Origin: Massilia oculi
GTDB taxonomy: Bacteria > Pseudomonadota > Gammaproteobacteria > Burkholderiales > Burkholderiaceae_D
NCBI RefSeq assembly: GCF_003143515.1
Contig: NZ_CP029343.1
Location: forward strand, 1,240,001-1,304,000
DNA length: 64,000 nucleotides
Reading direction: 5' to 3'
In this document: positions 56,544 to 64,000 of the stretch, piece by piece
Layout of the letters: each line of letters begins with the position of its first letter
Position numbering within the stretch: position 1 is the first letter of the stretch
The notes under the pieces: model-generated
Databases searched by the model: none
Told to the model about the DNA's origin: nothing
Seen by the model: only the letters and a program-made list of their open reading frames with translations
Made by a program: the position numbers and the translations under genes

Positions 56544-57376
56544 CAAAACCGGTAGGCGAAGGCGGCCGAAACCGTCACGTTGGTGGGCCGCTCGACGAGC
56601 GGGCTATTGCGGACACTGCCGACCAGGCGCGTGGCCTGGACATTGGTGACCAGCATCCAGGAGGGGCTCAAGGCCCAGTTCCAGCGCACGCCGGCGCGGA
56701 CATCCTTGAGGCCGCCGCCCGGGCGATAGGGCGGATTGCCGCTTTGCCAGGCTTCCTGACCGGTGACGCCGAAATAGGCGCGGCTGTAGTCGGCGTTGAC
56801 GACCGTGGCGCCGGCATTGAACGAGATCGTGTGCTGCGGCGCGAGCTGCACGGCCAGGCGCTGCACGCCCAGTTCCATGCGCGCGCCGTCGCGGTCGTTG
56901 CCTGCGCCAAACAGCACGCTGCTGGTCAGCCGCCATTCCGGCGCCAGATAGTAATTGAAGAAGAAACCGCCTTCGAGCCGGGTGCTCACGTCTTCCATGC
57001 CCGTCAGACGGTTCCCGGTACGTGCGTAATGCAAGGGCGAGGTCGATACGCCGACGCCATCGACGATGCGGCCCGTGCCGGACTCGTCACGGTTCGGGTG
57101 GACCGTCAGCAGCGGACCGTACTCGACCGTGGGACGGTTGGACAGATGCATCCCTGCGCTCATGCCGGAAATAAAAAGGCCGTTGCTCCATTGGACCTGG
57201 AGCACCGGCAAGGCTGAAACCTTTTGGCTGTCCGCCCCTTCGTAACGCGGCCGCGAGACGGCGCCCAGCCCTGCGTACATGTCGCGGCTGCCGTCGGGCA
57301 TCGGGTTGGTGGCCGGCGTCTGCGCACTTGCTGCGGTGCTCGCAGCCGCCAGGGCCAGGGCGAAGAATGGTTTCAT
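56543..57376 (-). CDS. MipA/OmpV-family outer-membrane protein
   Basis: A 277-aa protein with a signal peptide (MKPFFALALAAASTAASAQ) and an outer-membrane barrel sequence ending FAYRF. Typical features are GLGAVSRPRYEGADSQKV near the mature start, PLLTVHPNRDE and EGGFFFNYYLAPEWRLT. MipA/OmpV proteins act as scaffold for murein synthesis enzymes or as small-molecule porins. The start is ATG 57376. It is the first gene of the operon with the unknown periplasmic gene and is embedded in a two-component locus, a known setting for MipA in proteobacteria. Confidence 0.88.
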   Translation of the reverse strand: MKPFFALALAAASTAASAQTPATNPMPDGSRDMYAGLGAVSRPRYEGADSQKVSALPVLQVQWSNGLFISGMSAGMHLSNRPTVEYGPLLTVHPNRDESGTGRIVDGVGVSTSPLHYARTGNRLTGMEDVSTRLEGGFFFNYYLAPEWRLTSSVLFGAGNDRDGARMELGVQRLAVQLAPQHTISFNAGATVVNADYSRAYFGVTGQEAWQSGNPPYRPGGGLKDVRAGVRWNWALSPSWMLVTNVQATRLVGSVRNSPLVERPTNVTVSAAFAYRF

Positions 57377-57636
57377 CGTGAAATTACTCGGAGAGTTTGT
57401 TTGTCGATATTTTACGTCGAGCAAGCTTCGCTCTCCCATCCCATTATGACAAACGCCGCATGCCCGTTGGGGTTGCATCCGCCGTCAGGCCTGGGACCCT
57501 TGCTATGCGCCGCGCCGGCGCTTCGGAACCGGCCGGCGCGGCGCCGTACTCGAAGGCAGCGCTCGCGCGCACCATGCTCATAAGCACTTCCTTATGGTCG
57601 AGGCGCGGCCCGCTCCGGGTCGCTTCCTGCTTGAAT

Positions 57637-57679
57637 AAAAAAACCCACCGATATTCCATTGCTGGCGCATCAGGTGGGC
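57637..57679 (-). terminator. Candidate leader terminator/attenuator upstream of mipA
   Basis: On the minus strand the stem CCCACC/GGTGGG closes a loop of about 23 nt and is followed by seven T. It precedes mipA by about 260 bp, so transcripts starting near 57720-57770 would have to pass it. Confidence 0.4.
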
Positions 57680-57749
57680 AAACGGAAAACCTGATGATGA
57701 GAAAGATGGTAATCGTTCGGCCCCACGTCATGCACCCTCCAGATGTCGG

Positions 57750-57770
57750 CCAATTGTCGTCAATTTGTAA
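57750..57770 (+). promoter_or_regulatory. Shared upstream motif of the split two-component system (copy 2)
   Basis: Same 21-bp motif as at 55013-55033 with two mismatches (CAATTT in place of CAAACT in the 3' part), located upstream of the histidine kinase and also between kinase and mipA, so it could control both directions. Confidence 0.55.
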
Positions 57771-57893
57771 GCCGCCCTGTGTGCTCTCTCCTTTGGATTA
57801 CCGGTACCACCGTTGCGCCTGTACAATTCGTGCCCGAGGAGACACCATGCAGCCGGCACCACCGCCAGACCGACAGTTACCCAGGACGCGCCC

Positions 57894-59210
57894 GTGAACC
57901 GGATCTTCTTCCGCTTCTTCGTGCTCGTCATGCTGTCGATCACGGCTGCCACCTTCGTCATCTATTTCGCGTTCGCGCGCCTGTTCGGCGACCCGCTGGA
58001 CGACATCGCGCGGCGCCAGGCCGCGGCCCAGATCTTCCTGCTCGAACAATACGTGGACCAGGCGCCCGAAGACGAATGGCTGGGCCGCCTGAACAATGTG
58101 CGCGAAGTGTCCGACGTGCGCTACGACCTGATGCCGCTGGCCCAGGCGCTGGACGCCGTCGGCGCCGGCCAGCGCGCCGAGCTCGAACGGGGAAACATCG
58201 TGATCGATGTGCCCGGCAAATCCCTGTACCGGCGGGTCGACCTGGATGGCGAACGCTATATCGGCAGCCAGGACGACGTCTTGCACGCCCACGACTTGCC
58301 GATCGATATCGGGCAGGCGCTCAAGATGGAGTTGCTGCGCTACGTGATCGTCGCCATCGCCCTGCTGCTGCCGATCGCGCTGTGGTCGCGCTCGCACTGG
58401 CAGGGCTTGCAGTCGCTGTCGCGCATGGCGGACGAGTTCGGGGCCGGCAAGCTGTCGGTGCGCGCCCGGTTGAAACCGTCGGACGCCGTCTATCCGCTGG
58501 CGGAACGGATCAACCACATGGCCGGCCGCATCGAGAATTTGATGGAATCCCAGCGCAGCCTGCTGCACTCGGTGTCGCACGAACTGCGCACGCCGATCGC
58601 GCGCCTGGAATTCGCGCTCGAGCTGCTCGACGCCAAGGCCAGGGATCCCGAGCTGAGCCGCCGCATCGCCGCCATGGAGGGCGACCTGTCCGAACTGAAC
58701 AACCTGGTCAAGGAGCTGCTCGATATGAGCAAGCTCGACAGCGCGCGCACCTTGCAGCGCACCCCGGTCGACCTGGACGCCCTGCTGCGCGACTGCTGCG
58801 CCACCCTGCCGCCCTCGCCGCAACAGGTGGCCTGCGAGCTGGCGGACGGGCTCGGCACGATCGAGCTCGATGCGCGCCTGCTGGCGCGCGCGGTCGGCAA
58901 CCTGCTGCGCAATGCCCAGAAATATGCGCGGGGAGGGATCGTGCTGTCGGCGCGGCGCACGCCGGATGGCGTCGCGATCGCCGTCGACGACGACGGCCCC
59001 GGCATCCCCGCCGAAGAACGCGACAGGATCTTCGATCCCTTCTACCGCCTCGACCGCAGCCGCGACCGCGCCACCGGCGGCTTCGGGCTCGGCCTGTCGA
59101 TCGCGCAGAAGGCCGTGGTGTTGCATGGCGGGAGCCTGCAGGTCGAGACATCAGGCCTGGGCGGCGCGCGCTTCGTCATCACCCTGCCGGACACCCTGCC
59201 AGATAAATAA
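57894..59210 (+). CDS. Sensor histidine kinase (RstB-like)
   Basis: A 438-aa membrane kinase from a GTG at 57894 (VNRIFFRFFVLVMLSITAA). Two membrane helices (about residues 8-28 and 144-162) flank a periplasmic domain of 115 residues. They are followed by HAMP, a HisKA domain with the phospho-His in LLHSVSHELRTPIARLEFAL, and HATPase with N box LLRNAQKYARGG, DDDGPGIP and GGFGLGLSIAQKAV. It is the partner of the OmpR-type regulator at 55112, separated by mipA and an unknown gene. The signal is unknown. It is not overlapped by other genes. Confidence 0.9.
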   Translation: MNRIFFRFFVLVMLSITAATFVIYFAFARLFGDPLDDIARRQAAAQIFLLEQYVDQAPEDEWLGRLNNVREVSDVRYDLMPLAQALDAVGAGQRAELERGNIVIDVPGKSLYRRVDLDGERYIGSQDDVLHAHDLPIDIGQALKMELLRYVIVAIALLLPIALWSRSHWQGLQSLSRMADEFGAGKLSVRARLKPSDAVYPLAERINHMAGRIENLMESQRSLLHSVSHELRTPIARLEFALELLDAKARDPELSRRIAAMEGDLSELNNLVKELLDMSKLDSARTLQRTPVDLDALLRDCCATLPPSPQQVACELADGLGTIELDARLLARAVGNLLRNAQKYARGGIVLSARRTPDGVAIAVDDDGPGIPAEERDRIFDPFYRLDRSRDRATGGFGLGLSIAQKAVVLHGGSLQVETSGLGGARFVITLPDTLPDK

Positions 59211-59275
59211 ACGAATTCGTTTACTTATTGTCGGGCCAGGCGTAAGCTGGGCAGGTTGCCAATTTCATCATTGCC

Positions 59276-60493
59276 ATGAACGAACGCCTGCTGATCGGCA
59301 CCCTGTGCGGCCTGGGCCTGCTGTCCACCGTCGGCGCCTCCCTCCCCTATCCCATGCTGGCGCCGCTGTTCGCCGACGGCAATGCCAATGGACTGAACAG
59401 CTTCCTCGGCCTGCCGCCCAAGCTGCTGCTGGGGATCGCGCTCATGATCAACCCGGTCGGCCTGCTGATCGGCAGTGCGATCCTGGGTCCGCTATCTGAC
59501 GGCTTCGGCCGGCGGCGCGCCCTGCTCCTGACCACCGCCGGCGCCGCGCTCGGCCACCTGCTGACGGCAGTGGCGATGGTGATGGAATCCTATCCGCTGT
59601 TCCTGGCGGCGCGCTTCTTTACCGGCCTGCTGGAGGGCAATGGCGCGGTGATGCGGGCATTGGTCATCGAGCGCATCAAGGGGCCGCTGCGCAACCACGC
59701 GCTGTCGTGGCTCAACGGTTCGTTCAACCTGGGCTGGCTGGTCGGCCCAATGCTGGCCGGCTTCACCATGGCGCTCGGGCCGGCGGTGCCCTTCTACATC
59801 GCCGCCGGCGCACTGCTGCTCGGCACGCTGGGCGTGCTGGTCTCGATCCCGGCCGCGCCCGCCCAATCCCACCTGCAGCGGCAGCGCTGGTGGACGGTCG
59901 CGCGCGAGCGCCACGCCCTCACCCTGCTGCGCCATCCGCCGCTGCGCACCCTGTTCACGGTCCACCTTGCCTATTGCTGCGGCGTCGCGGCGCTGTACGA
60001 GTTCTTTCCGCTGTGGCTGGTGGACGTGGGCGGCTACGATGCGCGCCAGATCGCCGTCGTCAATATGGGCATGTGCGCGCTGATGACCATGGCCGCCCTG
60101 TTCGCCGGCCACGCCAGCCGGGTCGAGGGACGGCTGCGCGCCGGCTGGTATGCGGCCGCGGCCGCCTCGGCCGTGCTGTGCGTGGGCTTCGGCAACCTGT
60201 GGATCGGCATCGCCGGCATCCTCCTGTTCGGCGCACCGCATGCCTTCTACAACACCGCGCTGCAGACCTGGGCGGCGGACGAGTTCGCGCCGCACGGCCA
60301 GGGCTCGGTGATGGCCCTGCTGTCGACCATCTTCTGCCTGGCGAATATCCTGATGGCGCTGGCCGGCGCCGTACTGACCCTGGTCGATACCCGCCTGGTG
60401 CTGGTCGTCGGCGGGCTGCTCGCCGCCTGGGCCTCGGTCGCCCTGCGCCGCTGGAGCGCGCGCAGCCCCCATCCCCACCTGGAGAACGCATGA
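59276..60493 (+). CDS. MFS transporter (drug-efflux-like)
   Basis: A 405-aa transporter with 12 predicted membrane helices. Motif A appears after helix 2 as GPLSDGFGRRRALLLTT and helix 4-5 as FFTGLLEGNGAVMRALVIERI; there is a large central loop with Gln/Arg residues (PAQSHLQRQRWWTVARERH). Its stop overlaps the start of the following winged-helix regulator (ATGA), an arrangement typical of self-regulated efflux. No substrate can be deduced. 65 bp separate it from the upstream kinase gene. Confidence 0.85.
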   Translation: MNERLLIGTLCGLGLLSTVGASLPYPMLAPLFADGNANGLNSFLGLPPKLLLGIALMINPVGLLIGSAILGPLSDGFGRRRALLLTTAGAALGHLLTAVAMVMESYPLFLAARFFTGLLEGNGAVMRALVIERIKGPLRNHALSWLNGSFNLGWLVGPMLAGFTMALGPAVPFYIAAGALLLGTLGVLVSIPAAPAQSHLQRQRWWTVARERHALTLLRHPPLRTLFTVHLAYCCGVAALYEFFPLWLVDVGGYDARQIAVVNMGMCALMTMAALFAGHASRVEGRLRAGWYAAAAASAVLCVGFGNLWIGIAGILLFGAPHAFYNTALQTWAADEFAPHGQGSVMALLSTIFCLANILMALAGAVLTLVDTRLVLVVGGLLAAWASVALRRWSARSPHPHLENA

Positions 60494-61128
60494 ACACACC
60501 GGAACGCATCCTGTTGCAGCTCAAGATGCGCGGACCGCAGACCGCGCAGGCCCTGGCCGATGGGCTGGGGCTGACGTCGATGGGCGTGCGCCGCCACCTG
60601 GATCAGGCGCAGGATAAGGGGCTGGTGGAAAGCCATGACAGCAGCGGCAAGGTCGGCCGCCCGGTGCGGCGCTGGAGTTTGAGCGAGGCCGGCCATGCCC
60701 GCTTTCCCGACCGCCATGCGGAGCTGACGGTCGACCTGATTGGACAGGTGCAGGCGCTGTTCGGGCCGGCAGCCATGGAGCGCCTGATCGCCGCCCGCGA
60801 GCAGGCCAGCGAAGCGCTGTACCGCAGCCGGCTGCATGAGGTGGCGCCGGACGCGCCGCTGGCGCGCCGGGTCGAAGCCCTGGCCCGGGTACGCGACGAA
60901 GAAGGATATATGGCCGAGGCGCAGCCACAGGAAGATGGCGGCGTCCTGCTGGTCGAACACCATTGTCCGATCTGCGCGGCGGCGGCGGCCTGCCAGGATT
61001 TCTGCCGCTCGGAGCTGGCCGTGTTCGAGCGGGTGCTGGGACCGGAGGTGAAGGTGGTGCGGATCGAGCACCAGCTCGGCGGGGCGCGGCGCTGCGCCTA
61101 CGCGGTCACGCCGCGGACCGCCGAATAG
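60490..61128 (+). CDS. Winged-helix regulator with cysteine-rich C-terminus (SufR/ArsR-like)
   Basis: A 212-aa protein with an N-terminal winged helix (ILLQLKMRGPQTAQALADGL, GVRRHLDQAQDKGLVE, GRPVRRWSLSEAGHARF) and a C-terminal domain with the pattern C-x2-C-x5-C-x3-C followed by a distant Cys (HHCPICAAAAACQDFC, GARRCAY). This resembles regulators that bind a [Fe-S] cluster or metal through these cysteines (SufR-like). It is translationally coupled to the MFS gene, so it probably controls it in response to metal, Fe-S or redox state. The exact ligand is inferred. Confidence 0.82.
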   Translation: MNTPERILLQLKMRGPQTAQALADGLGLTSMGVRRHLDQAQDKGLVESHDSSGKVGRPVRRWSLSEAGHARFPDRHAELTVDLIGQVQALFGPAAMERLIAAREQASEALYRSRLHEVAPDAPLARRVEALARVRDEEGYMAEAQPQEDGGVLLVEHHCPICAAAAACQDFCRSELAVFERVLGPEVKVVRIEHQLGGARRCAYAVTPRTAE

Positions 61129-61132
61129 AACA

Positions 61133-61155
61133 ACGGCGTCCGCAGGGGACGCCGT
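61133..61155. terminator. Hairpin between convergent genes
   Basis: ACGGCGTCC/GGACGCCGT form a 9-bp stem with a 5-base loop in the 33-bp gap between the regulator and the convergent small membrane protein. There is no T run; it may serve both directions. Confidence 0.55.
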
Positions 61156-61161
61156 GTCGGC

Positions 61162-61506
61162 TTACTTCCGGGTATCGATGCGGCCGTCGTGATCGGGGTG
61201 CGAGCGCACATGGGTCACGCCGTACCACAGATGCTCCCACCAGTGATCGCGCGAACGCACGGTCGTCAGGCATTTCTTGTCGAACCCTTCCTTGAACACT
61301 TGATCGGGGCAGAGGTTCGACGCCATCGCGTGACGCTGGTTTTCGGCATGGACGAGCGCAATGCCGAACCAGACGGTGGTCAGGACGAAGATCAGCGCCA
61401 GCGTCCACGCGAGGTGATTCACGTTACTGGTCTCGAACAAGTTTTCCTCTTTGGGCCGGGACCCTTCGTAAATCTTGAGGATCTCGCCTTCGACTTTATC
61501 GGTCAT
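61162..61506 (-). CDS. Small membrane protein of unknown function
   Basis: A 114-aa protein with a charged N-terminus, one membrane helix (HLAWTLALIFVLTTVWFGIAL) and a 60-residue outer part with two cysteines (SNLCPDQVFKEGFDKKCLTTV) and a His/Trp-rich tail (RSRDHWWEHLWYGVTH). It overlaps dsbA by 4 bp (ATGA), so the two are coupled; the two cysteines might be a disulfide made by DsbA. No family recognised. Confidence 0.75.
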   Translation of the reverse strand: MTDKVEGEILKIYEGSRPKEENLFETSNVNHLAWTLALIFVLTTVWFGIALVHAENQRHAMASNLCPDQVFKEGFDKKCLTTVRSRDHWWEHLWYGVTHVRSHPDHDGRIDTRK

Positions 61507-62165
61507 TTTTCCTTGGCTGCCTTCGCCACCAGTGCATCAAGGACCTGGCCGGTCGCCGTCATCAGCTGGCCCATGTCCTGGATCTTGTTGGATTGCGCCA
61601 CCGTTGCCGGCGACACGACGTATTTGCCGTCGATGACGACGGTCGGGGTGCTGCTGGCCTTGTATGCTTCGGCGATCTGCGGCAGGCGCTTGAGCTTGGT
61701 CTGCACGCCGAACGAGTTCCACGCTTCGAGGAACTTGGCTTTATCCAGGCCGTTGGAGGTGGCCCAGGCGATGATGTCGTCGTCCTTCATCAGGCGCTTG
61801 CGCTCGACGTGCACGGCGCGGAACACGCGATGATGATACTCCTCCAGCTTGCCCATGGCGTCGAGCGTCAGGAACAGGCGGGCTTCGGGATCGCTGGCGC
61901 CCTGGAACGGCAGCGGGATGCGGCGCATCACGATGTTGTCACCCTGCTTCTTGACCCAATTCACCAGGCTCGGCTCGAACGCGTTGCAGGCGCCGCAGTG
62001 GTAGGCGAAGAATTCGACCACTTCGACCTTCTTGCCGACCGTCTGGGTCGGCTGCGGGTTCGCGAGCACGGTGTATTCGGCGCCAACCTGAGGATTGGTC
62101 GGCGAGGCATTGGCGAAACCGGCGACCAGGGCAGCGGCAACGAGGGCGAAACGCAGGGTGCGCAT
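61503..62165 (-). CDS. dsbA: Thiol:disulfide interchange protein DsbA
   Basis: Periplasmic oxidase that introduces disulfides. It is 220 aa with a signal peptide (LALVAAALVAGFANA-type), a thioredoxin fold with active site C-G-A-C in FFAYHCGACNAFEPSLVNW, an alpha-helical insertion, and the cis-Pro region SSTPTVVIDGKYVV. The dipeptide GA between cysteines differs from the PH of E. coli DsbA, as is common in betaproteobacteria. It lies in front of a coupled small membrane protein gene, with no dsbB nearby. Confidence 0.9.
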   Translation of the reverse strand: MRTLRFALVAAALVAGFANASPTNPQVGAEYTVLANPQPTQTVGKKVEVVEFFAYHCGACNAFEPSLVNWVKKQGDNIVMRRIPLPFQGASDPEARLFLTLDAMGKLEEYHHRVFRAVHVERKRLMKDDDIIAWATSNGLDKAKFLEAWNSFGVQTKLKRLPQIAEAYKASSTPTVVIDGKYVVSPATVAQSNKIQDMGQLMTATGQVLDALVAKAAKEK

Positions 62166-62316
62166 AAAATCCTTCCAAAAGAATGAACGAACGACCGCGA
62201 GATTACCACTTTTTGTGGTTGCCCTGTCCCGGGAGCACGATTTTTTGCATTTGCTTACGGCTGAAACAAGGGCTGATGACTTTCAATCTACGCCGGCGGC
62301 GTGAATAGTCAAGCCG

Positions 62317-63192
62317 TCAAGGCCGGCGCCCGCGCGCTTCTTCGAGCAGCGCGCAGATGCGGGTGGCGCCCTCGGCCGTGCGCGGCCCCGCCCGGCTGGT
62401 CAGGTCGCCATCGATTGCGAACAGGTTGCCGCGCTTTACCGCCGTCATGCCCTTGTAGGGTTGCCATATTTTCCAGCCGGGATCCTCGGGATCGTCGCGC
62501 TTGCCCACCAGGATGACTTCGGGATCGGCTTCGATCACCGCCTCGACGCCGACCTCGGGCGCGATCGTCTTCAGGGCGCCGAACAGGTTGCGTCCGCCGC
62601 ACAGGCGCAGGATGTCGCTGGCGATGTGGTCGTCGTTGAGGGTGTATAACGGGCGATCCCAGACCTGGTAGAACACGCCCACCTGCGGACGCCCGGCGTA
62701 GCGCGTCCTCAGCGCCGCGATGCGCGCCGTATACTCTTGCGCCGCCTGCCGGGCCGCCGGTTCGGTGCCGAGCAGCCGGCCCAGGCGCAGCAGGCTGTCG
62801 CCGACCTGTGCCAGCCGGCTCGGCTCGCTGTGATAGATGGGTATCCCCAGCCGCGACAGTTGCTCGATCTGGCGCGTCGGGTTGCCGCTATGCCAGACCA
62901 CCAGCAGGTCGGGTTTCAGGGCCAGCAAGCGCTCGACATCGATCCTGTTGTAGCTGCCGACCAGGGGCAGCTTTTTCGCCGCTGCGGGATAGTCGCTGTA
63001 GTTCACGGCGCCGACCACGCGCGCCCCGCCGCCGGCCGCGAACAGCAGCTCGGTGACATGGGGCGCGAGCGAGATCACCCGCTGCGCCGGACGCGCCAGC
63101 GTGACCGTGCGCCCGGCGTCGTCGACGACGGCGATCGCCGCCAGCGCGTTGATCGACGTTGCGGCCAGCACGGCCGCCAGCGCGGACTTCAT
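62317..63192 (-). CDS. btuF: Cobalamin-binding periplasmic protein BtuF
   Basis: Periplasmic B12-binding component of the BtuCDF importer. It is 291 aa from ATG 63192 with signal peptide (LAAVLAATSINALA). It has the type III binding-protein fold: AQRVISLAPHVTELLFAAGGG, VNYSDYPAAAKKLPLVGSYN, LLALKPDLLVVWHSGNPT, LFGALKTIAPEVGVEAVIEADPEVI. It lies 4 bp after the TonB-dependent receptor stop on the same strand, so both form a B12 uptake operon; any cobalamin riboswitch would be beyond the window edge. BtuC and BtuD are not seen. Confidence 0.9.
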   Translation of the reverse strand: MKSALAAVLAATSINALAAIAVVDDAGRTVTLARPAQRVISLAPHVTELLFAAGGGARVVGAVNYSDYPAAAKKLPLVGSYNRIDVERLLALKPDLLVVWHSGNPTRQIEQLSRLGIPIYHSEPSRLAQVGDSLLRLGRLLGTEPAARQAAQEYTARIAALRTRYAGRPQVGVFYQVWDRPLYTLNDDHIASDILRLCGGRNLFGALKTIAPEVGVEAVIEADPEVILVGKRDDPEDPGWKIWQPYKGMTAVKRGNLFAIDGDLTSRAGPRTAEGATRICALLEEARGRRP

Positions 63193-63196
63193 GGCC

Positions 63197-64000
63197 TCAG
63201 AAGTCGAAGCGCAGCGACAGTTTGAGCTGGCGGCCATCGCTCGGATAGATGCCGGCGCGGCAGTTGTAGGCCTGGCTGTAGTACTGGCGGTCGGCCAGGT
63301 TCAGGCCCGACACCGCCACCTCCCACGGGCCGAAGCGGCGCGCATAGCGGGCGTCGATCGTGGTGAACGACGGCATGCGGGTGCTGCAGCTGTTGGTGAA
63401 GTCGTCGCCGTAGCGCTGGCTGTCGACCCACTGGGCGCCGATGTCGGCGCTCTGGCCATCGCCCGGCGTCCAGGCCAGGCGCGCGGTGACGACGTGCTTC
63501 GGCACCAGCACCATCTCGCGGCCGGCGTTCGGGCCGTCGCGGAACTCGGCCTGCACGTATTGCCACGAACCAAGCAGGCGCCAGGCGTCGGCGAAGGTCG
63601 CTTGCCCTTCCAGCTCCACGCCCTGGCGGCGGGTCGGATCGAGGTTGGTGTTGGCGCCATAGCCGATGGTCGGGTCGTAGAAGATCTCGTTCGTCAGGCG
63701 GTGGCGGAACACACGGGCAGTCACTTTACGGGCATCGAGGCCGGCGCTGACGCCCAGTTCCAGGTCGCGCGAGGTCTGCGGCTCCAGCACGTCCAGGGTC
63801 GAACGGTAGGCGTTCTCGTCGATGTTGGCGATGCGGTAGCTGCGGCCGGCCTTGGCGAACACGGTCACGAGCGGCATCACGTCGATGCTGCCTTCCACGG
63901 TCCAGGCGTTGAGCGACTGCTTGCGGTGCTCGCCCAGGACTGGCGGGAACGCCAGCGGGTCGCTGTAGTCCTTCTCGAAACGCTCGTGACGGCCGCCGAC
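63197..64000 (-). CDS. btuB: TonB-dependent vitamin B12 receptor BtuB (5' end outside window)
   Basis: The frame is open from the window edge to the stop at 63197, giving the last 267 residues of an outer-membrane barrel: it enters with GGRHERFEKDYSDPLAFPPV, continues through TVFAKAGRSYRIANIDENAY and SRDLELGVSAGLDARK, and ends LKLSLRFDF with the terminal Phe needed for assembly. Strand patterns and the ERFE/DYSD, LGVSAGL segments are typical of TonB-dependent receptors. The B12 role is inferred from the btuF gene 4 bp downstream. The plug domain and TonB box are not in the window. Confidence 0.85.
   Translation of the reverse strand, partial: VGGRHERFEKDYSDPLAFPPVLGEHRKQSLNAWTVEGSIDVMPLVTVFAKAGRSYRIANIDENAYRSTLDVLEPQTSRDLELGVSAGLDARKVTARVFRHRLTNEIFYDPTIGYGANTNLDPTRRQGVELEGQATFADAWRLLGSWQYVQAEFRDGPNAGREMVLVPKHVVTARLAWTPGDGQSADIGAQWVDSQRYGDDFTNSCSTRMPSFTTIDARYARRFGPWEVAVSGLNLADRQYYSQAYNCRAGIYPSDGRQLKLSLRFDF

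Larger units (their letters stand above)
57377..57893. other. 517-bp control region between mipA and the kinase gene
   Basis: No convincing gene was seen. It includes the 21-bp motif at 57750-57770 (second copy of the response-regulator-gene motif), 124 bp before the kinase start. On the minus strand CCCACC (57673-57678 read in reverse) and GGTGGG (57644-57649) form a hairpin followed by a T run (57637-57643), which would end or attenuate leftward transcription toward mipA. A short minus-strand frame from 57731 begins MTWGRTITIFLIIRF, which could be a leader peptide; speculative. Confidence 0.5.

Overview
The window is GC-rich, densely coded DNA from a betaproteobacterium, most likely an Oxalobacteraceae member close to Massilia, Telluria or Duganella. 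This rests on gene content and order (an Eps-type exopolysaccharide locus, the exbBD-lpxK-Trm112-kdsB-adk run, an Fds formate dehydrogenase, an oxalate-use cluster and a B12 receptor pair) and not on any database search. Both window ends cut genes: an EpsD-type peptidyl-prolyl isomerase at the left and a TonB-dependent receptor at the right.

Layout. 1-4.5 kb: exopolysaccharide genes (epsL, sugar-phosphate transferase, GDP-fucose synthase, epsD), all on the minus strand. 4.7-6.9 kb: uup and a tRNA-Arg(CCU). 7.0-9.6 kb: a decayed type VI secretion cassette with intact PAAR and Tli4-like immunity genes, and with vgrG and lipase-effector fragments joined by a deletion. 9.9-12.3 kb: an SDR remnant, a MarR regulator and an aryl-CoA ligase. 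12.4-17.5 kb: a response regulator and a very large propeller hybrid kinase carrying a frameshift. 17.6-20.9 kb: gamma-glutamyltransferase, an HSD10-like dehydrogenase with a LiuR-like operator, and a small secreted protein. 21-25 kb: envelope and nucleotide housekeeping genes. 25.08-25.93 kb: a non-coding array of six repeats, each carrying a DnaA-box-like 9-mer with a second motif always 44-46 bp downstream. 26-28.2 kb: xseA and sodB.

29-52.7 kb forms a coherent C2/C1 programme. OxlT-like antiport exchanges oxalate and formate, two formyl-CoA transferases activate oxalate, and Oxc decarboxylates oxalyl-CoA. FdsGBA-FdhD-FdsD oxidises formate to CO2 and NADH. A PanE-like reductase beside oxc is a good candidate for oxalyl-CoA reductase, feeding glyoxylate to Gcl, Hyi and GlxR for assimilation. 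A Crp/Fnr-type regulator is encoded divergently from oxc, and matches to TTGAC-N4-GTCAA lie upstream of oxc, of the FAH/panE pair and of the second frc, with a weaker one in the gap before oxlT.

53-64 kb holds a phosphatidylserine-decarboxylase-like gene without the usual Gly-Ser processing pair, a two-component system split around mipA and sharing a 21-bp upstream motif, an MFS exporter with its own regulator, dsbA, and btuF-btuB.

Three otherwise intact genes (the propeller kinase, exbB and a LysR regulator) are each broken by one missing base. The assembly may therefore carry single-base deletions, and these should be checked against reads before being called pseudogenes.
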